DNA from: Apostichopus japonicus
Lineage: Eukaryota > Echinodermata > Holothuroidea > Aspidochirotida > Stichopodidae
Assembly (NCBI RefSeq): GCF_037975245.1
Contig: NC_092577.1
Span: 33,252,398 to 33,316,397, forward strand
Length of the DNA: 64,000 nt
Direction of reading: 5' to 3'
The notes beneath the pieces were generated by a model. That model had not been told where the DNA came from, did not search any database, and saw nothing but the letters and a program-made list of their open reading frames with translations. Below are positions 10,878-25,202 of this stretch, in pieces (the stretch's first letter is position 1; each line of letters begins with the position of its first letter). A program made the translations under genes and the position numbers.

Positions 10878-13800
10878 TATTTTGTCCGCCGAACAAAACG
10901 TGGGTATAGAGTTAGAAAGACTGAGGCGCAGATTCAACATTCCAACGGTTACGTCTCCGCGGCCAATTTCAAGGTCAAATAAGGCGATTGGAAATGATGT
11001 TAGAGGTGATAATTTAGTATGGATGATCTGTGTAAAGGAACATACGAACATGTTAAACTGTCAGAAAGAAACGCATGCCTACGCGTTGGCAATTGGATCG
11101 CCGGATCCATAAATGGTAAGACACCTGTGATCTGATTATTGATGAAAATTTAGACATATGTGTAATAACTGAATCGTGGCTGAGGCGTAATTTCCGGGAT
11201 AACAACATTATCGCCGATATTACTTTTACCCTTCCCGGCTATACGTTTCTACAAAAACCTCGACTAACATCGATTGGAGGTAGCGTATGCATACTTAATC
11301 GGTCTTCACTTCAAGTTGAGCATATCAGACACTTCGAGAGTGTCAAATCTTTAGAGAATCTTGACTGCATGGTTCGAATTCCAGAGGCTACCACTTTCAA
11401 ACTTTTTGCAATATATCGACCGCCACCTTCTGTTAAAGACGAACTCACTTATACTCTCTATTCAACGTGAATTCAGTTCTCTGCTTGATGCCATCAATGT
11501 TGATGCCAATATTTCAGTTTTCATTGGTAATTTCAACATTCATGTTGACAATAACAACTAAATTGATGCTGGTAAATTTCTTGATTTCCTTGTACACCAC
11601 TGGGTTTCAGTAACACGTTCATGAGCCGACTCATCTGAGTGGCCACACCTAGGACCTCCTTATTTCCAGAGCAGGTGATGACTTGATAGTTGACGTGAAC
11701 ATTTTGACAGAACTTCCATCTGATCATGCTGCTGTGGTTTCCTCATTTTCTGCGAAACGTTCTCCCCAACAAAGAAGAAGGTTATTTTCAGAAAGTATAG
11801 AGATCTTAACATAGAACAGTCCAAACGGGATATTTCAAGTTCATTTCCGAGCTTTCTGTCTATATCGAATCCATCTGATGCAGTTCTGCAGTATAACTCC
11901 TCTCTCAGCCAACTAATAGACAAACACCTCCCCGTCAAAAATTCATTTGTTTCGCTGAGACCAAATGCTCCTTGGTACACAGAAAACAAATAGAGAGTCT
12001 TAGCGGATCCGACGAAGTGCTGAGCGTACTTGGATTAAAACAGGGTTAGATTTACATATACAGTTGAATAGTGAGCAATGCCGGATATATTACCAATTAA
12101 TTGGGAAAGCAAAAACAGAATACCTAACAGCAGATACATGCGACAACAAAAATCTCTTCCGTTCTGTCCGAAAGCTGTCAAGTCTGATCCAGTCCTTCCA
12201 GACCACGAGTCCAATGAGGCATTATAGCTAACGATTTTGCTGCCTTCTTTTACAACAAAGTCAACACAGTCACCACCAGTGTTGAAAACCAAAGTCCAGT
12301 TGTTCTCCCTGATGTGGGTGCTGGTTGCAAAAGTGAATTCACTTCCTTCGAACCTGTCACTGATAGTCAAATACGCAAGACTATCATGGAGTGTCCTTCA
12401 AAATTCTGCAAACTGGACCCTATACCAACCTGACTGGTGAAATATTGTATTACTTATATAATAAATATTTCCCTCTCTTCAGGTTCATTTCCAGAACCAT
12501 TCAAAATGTCCCATGTTGTACCACTATTAAAGAAATCGAATTTAAATCATAATGACTTAGGTAATTACAGACCCATTGCCAATCTAATGGTTTTTCGGGA
12601 AGGTTTTAGAGAAAATTGCTACTACGCAATTGCGAATTTCTTTACACGACTGTGGGCTATTCTCTATGATGCAATCGGCATATCGTAGTTTCCACTCTAC
12701 TGAGGCTGCTCTCATCAAAATCTACAACGATATGCTCATTGCTTTTGATAAAGGTCTTGAGGCTGTCGTCGTCTTGCTTGACTTCTCGTCAGCTTTCAAA
12801 ACGATTGACCATTAAATCGTCATTTAAAGATTGCCGCGTAGCTACGGTATTACTGGATCGCTATAAAGATGCTTGAGTCCTATCTTGAAGACCGAAAGCA
12901 AACTATCGTCGTAAATGATTCTCTTTCGTCTCCTTACCTAATACCTTGGGGGGGGGGGGGGTCCACAAGGGTCTGTCTTGGACCACTTGAATTCATTTTG
13001 TATACTGGTCCTTAAAGTCATCTTATCGATTCATATAAGGGTTTTCATCACGTTATGTATGCTGACGATACGCAACTTTACATTTTCATGAAAAATGACC
13101 ATAATGCATGTCTAACCAGTCTCTCAAATTGTATCGATCAAGCAATGATCCACTTGCAACAGTTTACTCCTTAACGATTCAAAGACCAAAGCCATCCACG
13201 TCACTTCCTAGTTTAGAGAGTCGAGTAACCTACTTGACCTCACTGTTGGTACAAATGTCATAACTCCTTCCGAAAATGCACGTGATCTTGGTGTCTTGCT
13301 TGACGATAAACTCGATATGCGAAAACATATTCAGAACACTTGTCGTTCAGCTGCGTATGGTATTTACAAAATTGGTAAACTCAGGTAGTATCTAGATCAA
13401 GGCTCAACTGAACGACTGGTTCACGCTTTTGTTTCCTCCTATCCGGATTACTGCAACAGTTTGTTTGTGAATTTGCCAGTTTCTCATATAGCTCCCATTC
13501 AGAGAATTCAGAACGCTGCTGTGCGCCTAGTCTCACTCACTACAAAGTTTCATCACATCACTCCTGTACTCCGTTCATTGCATTGGCTTCCCGTCCCTCA
13601 GAGCATCCAGTTTAATATCCTACTTCACACCTACAAAGCGATCAACGGGCTGCCCCTCAATATATCACTGATCCACTTACTCCTTTGCGTCGGTCAACTA
13701 CAGTTACGCTTCGCTCTTCCTATCAAGCGCATTTGCGATTAAGTCCTGGTCCACGTACCCGCACTTGGTATGGCGATCGTGCCTTTTCTGCCGCTGCGCC

Positions 13801-14013
13801 TTTTTTTTGGGGGGGGGGGGGAACGAACTCCCATTTCACGTTCGTGACTCTCCCTCCCATTTGAATTTTCAAGAAACAACTTAAAACATTTTTTTTTCAT
13901 TCCTAGTTTATTTTCCTTGGAGTCCATTGTCTCTATCCTACTTTGTAAAGCGCTTTTAAACGCTGTTTTAAGAGCTATATAAATTTAAATTATTAGTTAT
14001 CATTATTATTAAT
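10878..14013 (+). mobile_element. Dead CR1/L2-like non-LTR retrotransposon
   Basis: Plus-strand fragments follow ORF2 order. Apurinic endonuclease motifs come first (ITESWL near 11168, YRPPPS near 11416, and IGNFNIHVDN near 11523, where the usual GDFN aspartate is Asn). Reverse transcriptase pieces follow: KKSNLNHNDLGNYRPIANL near 12530, LLDFSSAFKTIDH near 12775, and a YADDTQLYIF block near 13060. A C-terminal RSLHWLPVPQ block lies near 13580. Frameshifts, stops and a 13-G tract (12949-12961) kill it. The 3' end is GTAAAGCGC..., AGCTATATAAATT and an ATT-rich tail. Comparison with unit B (about 21592-21604) shows a clean insertion between AGCTATATTAGT and CAACGGACTC. No clear target duplication. 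Confidence 0.85.
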
Positions 14014-14600
14014 CAACGGACTCACTCTGTGATATGAATTAAGGCACATCGTAACTGTTGTCAAATCAATGGCCCCAAACTGTATCATATACGCTTTGTT
14101 AGTTTATGAAATATGTAACTAGACCGCGTATCAAAACTTCACCAAAGGAAAACAAGAATTTGCGTTCATGGCATAATTATTACTATACAATTAATAGTCA
14201 ATTAACTGATATTTAAGGAGTAGTCATGTGAATAGCAATATTGGCATCAATAATGTATTCTCTTTCGTGGAAAAATTCAGAAGATAAATAGCCCATCAAG
14301 CTCGTGATTAGAACAAACTGTCATTTGTGGAACTAGGAATCGACGTAAGTCGAATTATATCCACCAATGAGTGTCTCGCAAAACTAACGCATGCCAATTC
14401 AATTTGATACCTGTGACAGTTCGTCCTATAGGCCAATCAAGAACATTAAACATTGATATGTGACAATGAGTTTTCCTACGATGTGAGTGCTAGAAACTGA
14501 CAGAGTCATCCAATATTGCTCGATATATGTTGTTTCAATGACAGTTTCTTCCAATCAAAAGCGTTATGAAATGACAAGTAACAGAGTCAACCAATGTTGT
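14014..14600. other. Right end of unit A, no gene
   Basis: Sequence after the LINE, matching 21604-22097 and then 24256-24350 of unit B. No coding signal. Confidence 0.6.
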
Positions 14601-14608
14601 TTGGTTGT

Positions 14609-14757
14609 TTAGTACCAGCCTCGTGAAGGTTGTGTACAGTGTAATTCATAATACAATACCTTTTGTTGTTTTGCACCAGGCTGGTACCAGCCTCGTGAAA
14701 GTTGTATACAGTGTAATACATAATGCAATACCTTTTGTTGTTTTGCTAAGTCTATAT
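14609..14757. repeat. 65-bp tandem dimer at the left end of unit B
   Basis: Same dimer as at 5088-5231, again beginning GTACCAGCCTCG and ending TTTTGTTGTTTTGC. It has a short extra GCACCAGGCTG between the two copies. It marks the junction between the two duplicated units. Confidence 0.8.
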
Positions 14758-15720
<963 letters not shown>

Positions 15721-16900
15721 AAACATAGATTTAGCATAGCTTTGTACCATGCATCTATACAGCTGCAAAATGAACTTAAACAAAGCATATATCTAAGTTT
15801 AGCGCGCTTCCTTCCGAGGTTTTTTGGTATCTGTGAAGACTGGTCATCCATACTCCTGGTTTGAGTATTGCTGCATCCTCCACTGTATTCACCATAACTG
15901 TTTACTCCTTCCTATTAAAATATTTGGCTACAATCATTAACTTTGTCTTCTAGAGTAGATTATTTACTGTCTCTTTCTATACCGAACTTTCTTACAGACG
16001 TTTATGCTTAATTAATACATTTTGCCAGAGTGAGTATTTCTTTTCAATAATTTGTTTTGGGGTGTAAATTATGTTTCCTTCAATGCGCAAATGGTAACAT
16101 GCAATTTGCAGCGTTACGTGAGCTCAGTATTTTCATTTCATTGTTAAAAAATAATGTAGACATATTTCCCTTTTTTCAAAATTTATTAAAATGAAATAGC
16201 GAAATATAAAAAATTCAGTTGAATGTATATATAGGCTTGCATAAAGATGTCAATATATGATAACCAAATGGTTACTAAACTTTCTTGCTAAGTAAAATTT
16301 CATAAGAACTGTATAAATAAGTTCTGAAAGTGTTGCGAGTTTCTGGTCACGCATTAAAGTTTGAAAAATAATAGATTTAACAGCCCCTTATATAAGAACG
16401 TTGATAACATACACTGTGTGCTCAACGGCAAGTGCTTAGCGGTATAGTAGCTAGGTTTAAAAAGAAACACCCTTTTATAAAGTTATAAAGAAATCAAATG
16501 CTCCAACTTTTGAGTTTTTATTTTAAATGATAACAAGTACTTCAGGTTCTTTCCCTGTTCTAATGTTTAATATTATGGTTATACATTGTACACTAATAAT
16601 TCATAATTAACCTCATAGAAAAGATAAAGTCAACAGTTTATAACACACTTTTGAAACACTGCTGTCGTGGATATTCATAGCTTTCACAGATTATCTTCAG
16701 TACAATGTAATACTGCGGTTTGTTACATAATTCAAATTGACATGAAACAAAAAAAACTTCCATTACTGGATATTCAATACAAACCACCATTGAGAGAGTT
16801 AAATTTACTCTCCAAGCCTGAATCGAAATTTGAAACAATAAGGTTGATAAGGTAGCTATGCACAGTTGTGATTGGTCTAACAGTCATCAAAAAGTATAAA

Positions 16901-18049
16901 TTAGACTTTTTCTTCTATTATAGTAAACCTTTGAAGTGAAGAACCTTGACTTTCGATGCTTGAATTATATCGATTTGTCATGGACACACCAAAACAATTG
17001 ATAACATATTTCATGCAAGGAAACGTTTTCAGAACTGCATTGCGATAAATGGAGCCGAATGTATTGTAAATAACTGGATTTATCCCAGAATTTAAAAGAG
17101 TCAATATGAAGATAAGGTAAAGGTACGCTTTGATACTCATATCATCAAAGCTCGTCTCAGCGCTAAGATACAGACACGAAAAGATATCCAGCAAAAGTAC
17201 AAAGAAGCAAAATACTAAAGTGTTTGCAACAACCATTTTGGCCATGTTGTTTTGTTCTCGCGCGTATCGTCTTCGGTTATTTCCTGGGGTTAGTTGTGGT
17301 ATTTTTCCAAGTTCTCGATAAATCAGAAACGAGAGTAAAACTGAAACGAAAATGGTTACAGCATCAAGTGTAACCATTATGTAGTTAATGACGTTCACTG
17401 AATTTGATATAGCAAAATGCCAAGACTCTGGTATCGTTCTCAACAGAACATACGTAACCTGATCTGAACAAAGGATCTCTGCAGTTTCAATAGTCTCGAA
17501 GAGAATTGCAACCGCTGTGATGACTAAACAGGTTATGACTACAGCGATGAAAGCTTTCACCCCACTAAGCCAATAGAAGTACTGGTAGTTGTCACCTGTT
17601 CGAGCTGATGTGTAATGCGCCATTGGTCTACATATCGCTCTATATCTCTCGAATGTCACTAAGAAAATCAACAGGGATGACATCAACTGAAAAGGGAATC
17701 GTGAAATTAAAAGCAGGTGTATGTTAAACGAAAATATCCTATGCACCGTCTCCAAGTGCCAACGAAGTGCGAAAGAGATGAAACAAATTGAGACACAGGT
17801 ATCGATAAAGGAAAGGGAGACTAGATAAAGTCTCACCGGCGTCTGTCTGAGATGGGGATTCCTAGCCACCGTAATCAGAAACAAAATGTTAGAGATAAGT
17901 GCCAAGATCCCAACCATTATAGCCGTGGCTGTTACATTCCTCATAAACGTATAAAGAATTTCGTAGTAAATGTCACAGAACGGAACCGAATAGATACTAC
18001 CTGAATAACTACCACTGCCATCCACTTGTGTAGAAGACTCATTATCCAT
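16901..18049 (-). CDS. Divergent rhodopsin-class GPCR, intronless (receptor 3)
   Basis: A 382-residue single-exon seven-TM protein, recent duplicate of receptor 2. ERY is at 134-136 and NPVIY at 324-328; Asn54 (TM1) and Asp83 (TM2) are present. Candidate disulfide cysteines are Cys25 (N-terminus) and Cys194 (loop 2). TM3 has no cysteine at the canonical position, and TM6 lacks CWxP. Differences from receptor 2 cluster in the N-terminus, loop 2/TM4 and the C-tail (an extra GSSLQ-like stretch retained here and resembling STLQRF in receptor 1). The tail of receptor 3 is therefore closer to the ancestral form and receptor 2 has the deletion. Frame intact. Ligand unknown. Confidence 0.9.
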   Translation of the reverse strand: MDNESSTQVDGSGSYSGSIYSVPFCDIYYEILYTFMRNVTATAIMVGILALISNILFLITVARNPHLRQTPVRLYLVSLSFIDTCVSICFISFALRWHLETVHRIFSFNIHLLLISRFPFQLMSSLLIFLVTFERYRAICRPMAHYTSARTGDNYQYFYWLSGVKAFIAVVITCLVITAVAILFETIETAEILCSDQVTYVLLRTIPESWHFAISNSVNVINYIMVTLDAVTIFVSVLLSFLIYRELGKIPQLTPGNNRRRYAREQNNMAKMVVANTLVFCFFVLLLDIFSCLYLSAETSFDDMSIKAYLYLIFILTLLNSGINPVIYNTFGSIYRNAVLKTFPCMKYVINCFGVSMTNRYNSSIESQGSSLQRFTIIEEKV

Positions 18050-20872
18050 TTTAAAGTCAAGTAGGAAATTTAATGAATAAATTGTTTTTAAATGTTAGTA
18101 ATATGTTATGTGTGTCGTATTTATCAATAAATCAATACTTTCATAATTTACAGACATGCAATAATACACATAAGGACAGTTAACTGCCTGAAGAAGTCCA
18201 ATAGTACCGTATTTTTGACAATCGGTGTCACACTAAAATGAGGTAAACTTACAAACTTATATCTTGTATTATGATAAACTTATTCACAGGAAGCGTAAGA
18301 AAAGGAAAAGAAAATAGAAACGAATGCGATAAAAGTTGAAAAGAGGTAGATATTTAATAGCATTAATATTAAACAAGATGTCGCTCTCCGTCTTGGGTTG
18401 TCATGGTGATAATCTGAAGACTGTTGTTTTTTAGCATAAGTTGGTACATATGACTTCAACCGCACAGTACATCGGTTCATATGTATGTGCAAAGAGTTAT
18501 TCCGTTATAGTTTTATGTTTAGTCTTGAATTTGAACAGTTATTTGGTAATATCTTTCTAAAAATCTTGTACGTTTTAACAAGAAGTTAGTCAGAACTTGA
18601 ATATACGTTGATGTTATTCGATATGCTGGCGATTCGAATTTGGTTGTTGGTCCTGAACAAAACCGAATTCTTTAAAAAATAGAACACTGCACTGACACGG
18701 TAAAGCTATAACAATGTATTAATTCGGTAGCGTTTATAATCCCAATATGTCTTTGCTCTGATGTAGTGTTGTAATAGGAAAAAGAGTTATTGGTCACTGA
18801 CAGATTGACAGTAAAACAGCTTTTCTTAGTTTCCTTTGGCTCATTAGTCCGCCATTTTCAAAATATATGTCATCAGTGAATCTGCTTGCGAAACATCATC
18901 AGATTAGTCAGAATTTCAACAGTTTCAAAATGTCTTCAGCATTGACTACAAAGAAACGACAAGGGTACTGGTAGTGTCACGTCTAAGACATCCGACAGCA
19001 AGGAACCTGACGAGATCCAGAAAACATCAGTCGGTACATATGGGTGTTTTCACAGAGGTTGGAAATCTGCTTGACTTTGCTGCTCGTGTATTAATGGTAC
19101 AAGTAGTAGGTTATTTATTGGAAGTTAAACGTTACGGTAGCTATCAAATCAGCAAACCATATGAGTAGATCTTGTCTACATGTTATAATGTGTAACTTGT
19201 AGATCAATTCCAACTGCAACAAGGCGTTGTATATAGAAGACGACTATTATTTGTGTTCCGTATAGTCGTCTTGAATCACTTTCAAGTATATCCACATAAT
19301 CATGCAATGATATCAGAATTGCTTCAGAGCTTGAATAAATGTTTTGCTTGTTTATGAATCTGTCAGTCAAAGCAATGCAATGGACGACTTACAAGTAAAT
19401 CGAAGTGTTGTTGCATAATTATGGGATACAAAACAGTCAATGGAATTGTTCGACGAGAGGCACGTTATTTCGCTAACAGAATCCCAACAAAACAAACAGC
19501 TTAACGAAGGCTCTACGTTGTGATGAAATGCATTGACGACAATCCATATCCAATTCTCAATGCAGCTTCAGCTTTTGGAGTACATGGATTGGATCAAAGG
19601 CAAAATATATCAGATTGCGTCTCTTGAAAATGACTTACTCCCAATGGAATGACAGAAGATAGGCAGGAACTAAATGGTACAACTAAAATTTGTAACATCG
19701 AAGAGGAAATAAAATCCTTAGTTCGCGTCTTACTTTAGCACAAGGGACTTTATAAAAGCAAGCAAAGGCAGCCAAGTTTTATCATAATAATAACAAGCAG
19801 ATATTACAGTTGGAAGTATTGACTTAATACGAACAGGAAAAGGGTTAAGAGGAAATATCACCCTAGAAAATCTGTTCTGATTATAAAAGAAACATAACAC
19901 AGTTTCACAAATCAGCAAACATTGTTCTCTTTGTTTTAAGGTAGCCTAGCATACACCCATTAAAAGCACCATTGTATTAAACATTCAATCACAAAAGCAA
20001 TGTGGCCTCTAAGTCTAGATCGAAGTTCCCAGAACCTAAACGCTACCCATCAATGGATAGCTGACAAGTTGGCCTTTCATGGTATTATCAATTTTTCGTA
20101 TCATTAAGATGCAGATTTTTTTGCTTCCAAAGCCTTAAATTGTCGTCACTTGTAAACAAACCTCTTCACTCAGTAGTAAAAACAAAATTCAAATGCCTCT
20201 CCTCGGAGGCCTTAATGGATATTAATTACATATTGACTAAATTGAACCAATTTGTACACCACACTTTACTTCCATACAAACTCTTCAACATGCAAGCTAC
20301 AAAAAGAAACCAGATCTTGATTGGTAACATATCAACAAAGATGTTCTCCTACTGCATTTTGGCATTCGGGCGGATTGATACAGACTCTAATAGGAGTATG
20401 CCCGCTTTAAGCAATTGTTTATATTACATTGACCGTTAAAGACAGGTTCATAAACAAGGAAATAAGAAACGCAGCATGATGAACCTATTACAATAGTTGC
20501 CGCCATGTAGGCCTAGTATTAGTACACGAAGATGCTGAATTATATGTCTATATTTGTTCAAAGCAATAGAATCATATCAGTTTTTTCGGAAATAAAAAAG
20601 CTGCGTAACAGGCAAGCGATGCGGAAATTATTAGGAAAACCTAAATAACATAAATGCAATTTTATTGTCTAACAAACACACACACCCTCACAGAGCAACG
20701 GATATAGTGCCCCAATGTAGTATTAGTAATTGATCTCCAATGGCAGCGGCGCTGTCGTACTGGTACTTTCTAGTTCCACGAAACTTAATAAGTTGTTGCT
20801 TTGACTTTCCGAACCGTCGACATTGAACCACCAGCATTGGCGGTACAACGAGTTCATCACCATAAGTCCGTT
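18050..20872. other. Flank of receptor 3, no gene
   Basis: Matches the flank of receptor 2 (8841 onward) to about 20100 and is unit-specific after that. Open frames are short and not conserved in unit A. A plus-strand frame at 20140-20439 (99 residues) has no recognisable domain. Confidence 0.55.
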
Positions 20873-21248
20873 CAGTGGCGCAGGAAGGTACTTTTGAGTG
20901 GGGGGGGGGACTGAAGACTGATGGCCGGCCTGGGGAGGGGTCTAAGAGGAGGGGGTGTGTCCCTCCCCTTTGGATTTTTTTTTTTTTTGCATTTCCAGGT
21001 GGCCTCAGATGCGATTTGGTGCAATATAGCACACTTCAGCCCACCCACTCCACTTTGTATATAATTTTGCATTTTCACCTGGCCTTAGATGCAATTTGGT
21101 GCTCCAAATGAGATTTTTTTTCTCATTTGGAAATGAAAAAGGGGTTTTCTGACTTGCGAAGCGGGGGGCGGAATGATACTTCCACCCCTCCATATTTGTC
21201 ACTGGGGGGGGGGCTGGCGCCCCCAGCCCCCCGGTTCCTACGCCCTTG
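20873..21248. mobile_element. hAT-type MITE with 8-bp target duplication
   Basis: A 376-bp non-coding element. The left end CAGTGGCGCAGGAA and right end TTCCTACGCCCTTG are inverted repeats (11 of 14 matches). It is flanked by AGTCCGTT at 20865-20872 and AGTCCGTT at 21249-21256, an exact 8-bp duplication as expected for hAT transposition. The interior is G/C-tract rich (near 20898-20910 and 21206-21232), with two diverged internal copies of a GATGCRATTTGGTGC motif (near 21009 and 21087). Confidence 0.85.
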
Positions 21249-21256
21249 AGTCCGTT

Positions 21257-22097
21257 CTTGATTATTGAAGAAGAGATCGCTTAAGCATTTCTCGGTATTT
21301 CTACGTCAATCAAGTTGCTAGGCTTTCTAAGTCATGTTTTTCGTTCGGTGAAACTCCCCAAGTGAAACATTGAGACAATCATCCAGCTCGTTGTAATTCG
21401 GGCTGCTTTGATTCGGGGGTTTGTAAAACAGGAGAATTCGTGATGAAGTAGGACCTATATGATAACACTCTCGATTAGAATACTGGAGAGCCCCGTTCAA
21501 TCATCACCTTGTCATATGATATACATGTATTGAATATTAGTTAAATGGCATCAAGTGAAAGGTGGACTGTGAGAATATGATTCGAACTAGCTATATAAGT
21601 CAACGGACTCTCCCTGTGCTATGAATTAAAGCAAACCGTAACTGTTGTGAAATGAATAGCCCCAAAGCTGTATCATATATTCTTTTGTTAGTTTTTGAAA
21701 TATGTAACTAGACCGCGTATCAAAACTTCACCAAAGGAAAACAAGAAATTGCGTTTATGGCATATTTATTACTATACAATGAATAGTCAATGACGTGAGT
21801 ATTTGAGAAGTATTCATATGAATAGCAATATTGGCATCAATATTGTATTCTCTTTTATGAACAAATTTAGAAAATAAATAGCACATCAAGTTCGTGATTA
21901 GAGCAAACTGTCTTTCGTGGAACTAGGAATCGACGTAAGTCGAATTATATCCTCCAATGAGTGTCTCGCGAAACTAACGCATGCCAATTCATTATGGTAC
22001 ATGTGGCAGTTTGTTCTTTAGACAAATCAAGAACAATAAACATTGACATGTTACAGCGTTTTCCTACAATGTAAGTTCTAGAAACTGACAGAGTCAG
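21257..22097. other. Unit B flank matching the right end of unit A
   Basis: Contains the empty site for the unit A LINE (AGCTATATAAGTCAACGGACTC near 21590-21610), then sequence parallel to 14014-14505. No gene. Confidence 0.6.
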
Positions 22098-24255
22098 TCG
22101 GTACCCAGTGGTGACTGTTCCGTTCCACGTTGGTACGTATTGCGCGAAATGCTATAACTAAGCGTGATAAAACTAATGGAATTGAATTGCTTACATCATG
22201 GAACTCCATTCTTATATCGAATGATAAGAGGAACTATTCATGGCAGTTAAATGACAGTTCTTTGTGGATAGGGGCATAATGACGCCTGGAGATCATGACA
22301 TACTGGAAATGCCACATGAAATGCCACTGCAAATACTACAAGCCCTGCCAGTGCCCCTTCGAATTCGACCTTCTGAAATTGTACATGGGGTTGCTAGTAA
22401 TCAGCCTATGGAGCCTTTATGTTATCGAGACAGTGTCCTTTTTCTGGGTATATTTTCAAGCATAACTAGTTTTGTGGAAGCATAAAAGTTATACAACAGG
22501 CAATTAAATAAGACACCTGAGAGGGCATTTTGGCTTAAAAATGGCCAGACAAAACTTTAGTTCGCCCACTATAAAGACAGTGGTTGCCACTCTGACACCA
22601 CGATGAGTTTTTGGTCAGAGAACTTTCTTTTTTAAGAATGACAACACATTTGTTTTGGTCTCTTAATTTCTCGTTTATATTAACATAAAACTTTGAGACC
22701 TAACACTGTTAGGAAATAGAACCAAGATAACAAAACATAGCTTTTAACCACTATGAAAAGACTTGAGGCAAAGCAGTAGGAAGAAATGTTTAAATAAAAG
22801 GCAAGTCCAGGAATGGCAAGAAAGTTTGGTCGAACAGTTAAAAAGTACATGAATATAATAATATATCACCCTATGTAAGATTTTTTTTATATATGCTCCC
22901 AGCCAAAAAAACTGTACCCTAGTCTTACAGCGGTAAACTGTGGGTAAATTGGGGTTACACAAGCTAAATTTGCCACAGTAGCCCTATAGACTAAAATTAT
23001 GGTACTTATTTTAAATGACAAATACTGTTGATACCATATCCTGCAAAACTGTCTATCCTTTATGTTATTATCATGCATGCTTTGACTGCAGCATATTGAC
23101 CAAATCTGGTGCATATAAAATAGTTTAATATACATACGACATCATGACATACAGTATGAGTTGCTTTGTTATATACGTCAACTAGAGGGCCAATTATGAT
23201 ACAATCCACCAATGGGTGAAATTTAAGGTAATTTGTGGTGTACTGATTATAATTAAGATAAGTAGGGAAAACTGTTGTGCAATTGGGATACAACTCTAGT
23301 AAATTTAGGGTAAAACTGTTGTACAATGAGGGTAAAACCATTAGGGTAAAATTTTGGTACAGCTATAGGGTAAAAAGGTGCTTAATTAGGGTAAAACTAT
23401 GGTAATACCATAGTACACATAGCGTAAATTTGAGATAAAACCACGGTGAAGATGAAATAGAAAGTGATAAAAACCGTGGTAAAATTGTGATATGGTACTA
23501 TGGTAAACCTGGTAAACTTCATCCATAGGACCAAAATACCCCAGTGAAATTGCGGTATTGTACCACAGTTTACCATGGAAAAAGGATGGTATTTTGCTGT
23601 GGTTAGTGTGAGGTATTTTTTTCCTAGGCTATACTTCATCTTCGGAGCTTGCATAATGTGTTTAAAGAAGATGAGCATTTTCTGCTCCTACATTTCAGAG
23701 CTATGGTGAATAATGACTATTAGGTATGAGGCGTGAACTCTATAGTTTGACATGGGCGTTTTCCATGAACTAAAGCAATGTACATCATTAAATTTACACG
23801 CAGAGCCAACACAAAGTCCTAACATCTGTATGACATAACGCTGTGTTTTGCCATAAACTAGTACGATGATTATTGACAAGACTAGTGCATTCCTAATCGC
23901 AAATTTGGTATCAATGAAAAGAGCATACTCTAATCTAGCCAATTTCTACCAACAATGTGCATTTTACTTTTTGGGGCCATGAAAAAAAGCGCCAAATTGA
24001 ATGGAGATTTATCAGAAAGTACGACAAAAATAGAAATGTTTACTATTTTATTACGAAAAACAAATGTTGAGAGATTCGACTTACCGCGTCATGGTGGCTA
24101 GCGACGCATTCATTTGCATTATTCAAACCTTTGAACCAGAGAGGTAGGTCTCAAGCAGTTTCGCGAAATTTCATACGTCTGACCAAATTGTGGGGGCGGG
24201 GCTACAAGAAAACTGCTCTCTGAGCTCATTAACTCGCTCGTTGGGGACTGACTGA
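22098..24255. mobile_element. 2.15-kb insertion in unit B, possible non-autonomous DNA transposon
   Basis: Unit A reads GACAGAGTCATCCAAT without interruption (near 14497). In unit B the same sequence is split here between GACAGAGTCA and GAAGTCATCCAAT. The ends are imperfect inverted repeats, CAGTCGGTACCCA on the left and TGGGGACTGACTG on the right. The interior holds a region (22915-23620) rich in repeated GGTAAA/GGGTAA and inverted TTTACC-type words. No transposase or other domain is recognised in any frame. A short direct repeat AGTCA flanks it, but its role as target duplication is unsure. Confidence 0.6.
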
Positions 24256-25202
24256 AGTCATCCAATGTCGTTCGGCATATGTTGTTTCTATGACAGTTTC
24301 TTCCAATCAAAAGCGTTATGAAATGAGATGTGACAGAGGCATCCAATGAGATTGCGACGTTAATGACAGATGTCAATTTAATTCGACATTTTGCTGTATA
24401 GCGCTGTGGAGCTATATTTAGGTCTGACAGACTGTAAATGAAGCGGAACTGTATGTGCTTTGCTGTTGTTCCTTTTTTTCTCGTTCATACATCAGATTAG
24501 ATGCATCTCAAGTGCAAATTGAGCCTGCTATTCCGGTATTATTGTATATTCATTCCTCTACTACATCTTTTAAGAAACACTAGTTTCCTGGAATGAAATT
24601 AGCTAGAAAGTTATGTCAAAATTCTGATTTGACTTCTAAACAGTTACCGTTTTTAATCTGCCCTATGAAAACAGGTTCAGTTTCGTCAGATTGGGGGAGC
24701 GGTAATGATTTGCACGCAAAATGTAACTAACATGGAAGGGCGTAACTGGTGAGATCCACTTAAATTTGATTTTGTCTTACCAAGTTTAGGGTACTTAGAT
24801 GGATAATGGTGCTACCATTGGAGGTAGCTTTAGATCCAATAAAATCTCAATTTGTTCGAGTCTACCATATGTATATTTCTGTGTAATAATATTGCCATCA
24901 GTTGGGGTCTAAAGTGTGCGCAATGTGACGATGCAACCCTTTTCGCACACCCCTGTCACGTCTATAAATAATAATGTAAATGATAGTATAGCCTATACCG
25001 TTAAATTAATAAACCATTCAAATTTATTTGGGCTCGTTCCAATTGATGTAATGCCCCATGCACGAGTCTCATCTGCCATGACATAACCACCAATCATAAT
25101 CATTCACATTGTATTTGTAACATTTCACATTGGAACAGGCCTACCGTTCCTTCACTCACTCTACCAGGAGCGAACATTAAAACGTGTTGAAAATATATTG
25201 AA

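Larger units (their letters stand above)
5088..14600. repeat. Segmental duplication unit A (contains receptor 2)
   Basis: Collinear with unit B (14609-24350). Both begin with the same 65-bp dimer repeat. Both contain a closely similar receptor with long similar flanks (6529-10877 against 15721-21600) and end in the same sequence (about 14014-14580 against 21600-22097 plus 24256-24350). Unit A carries an extra LINE (10878-14013) and a TIR element (5531-6505) that unit B lacks. Confidence 0.85.

Noticed and set aside
11660-12370. Minus-strand frames over the LINE
   Set aside because: Antisense shadows of the decayed endonuclease and RT regions.
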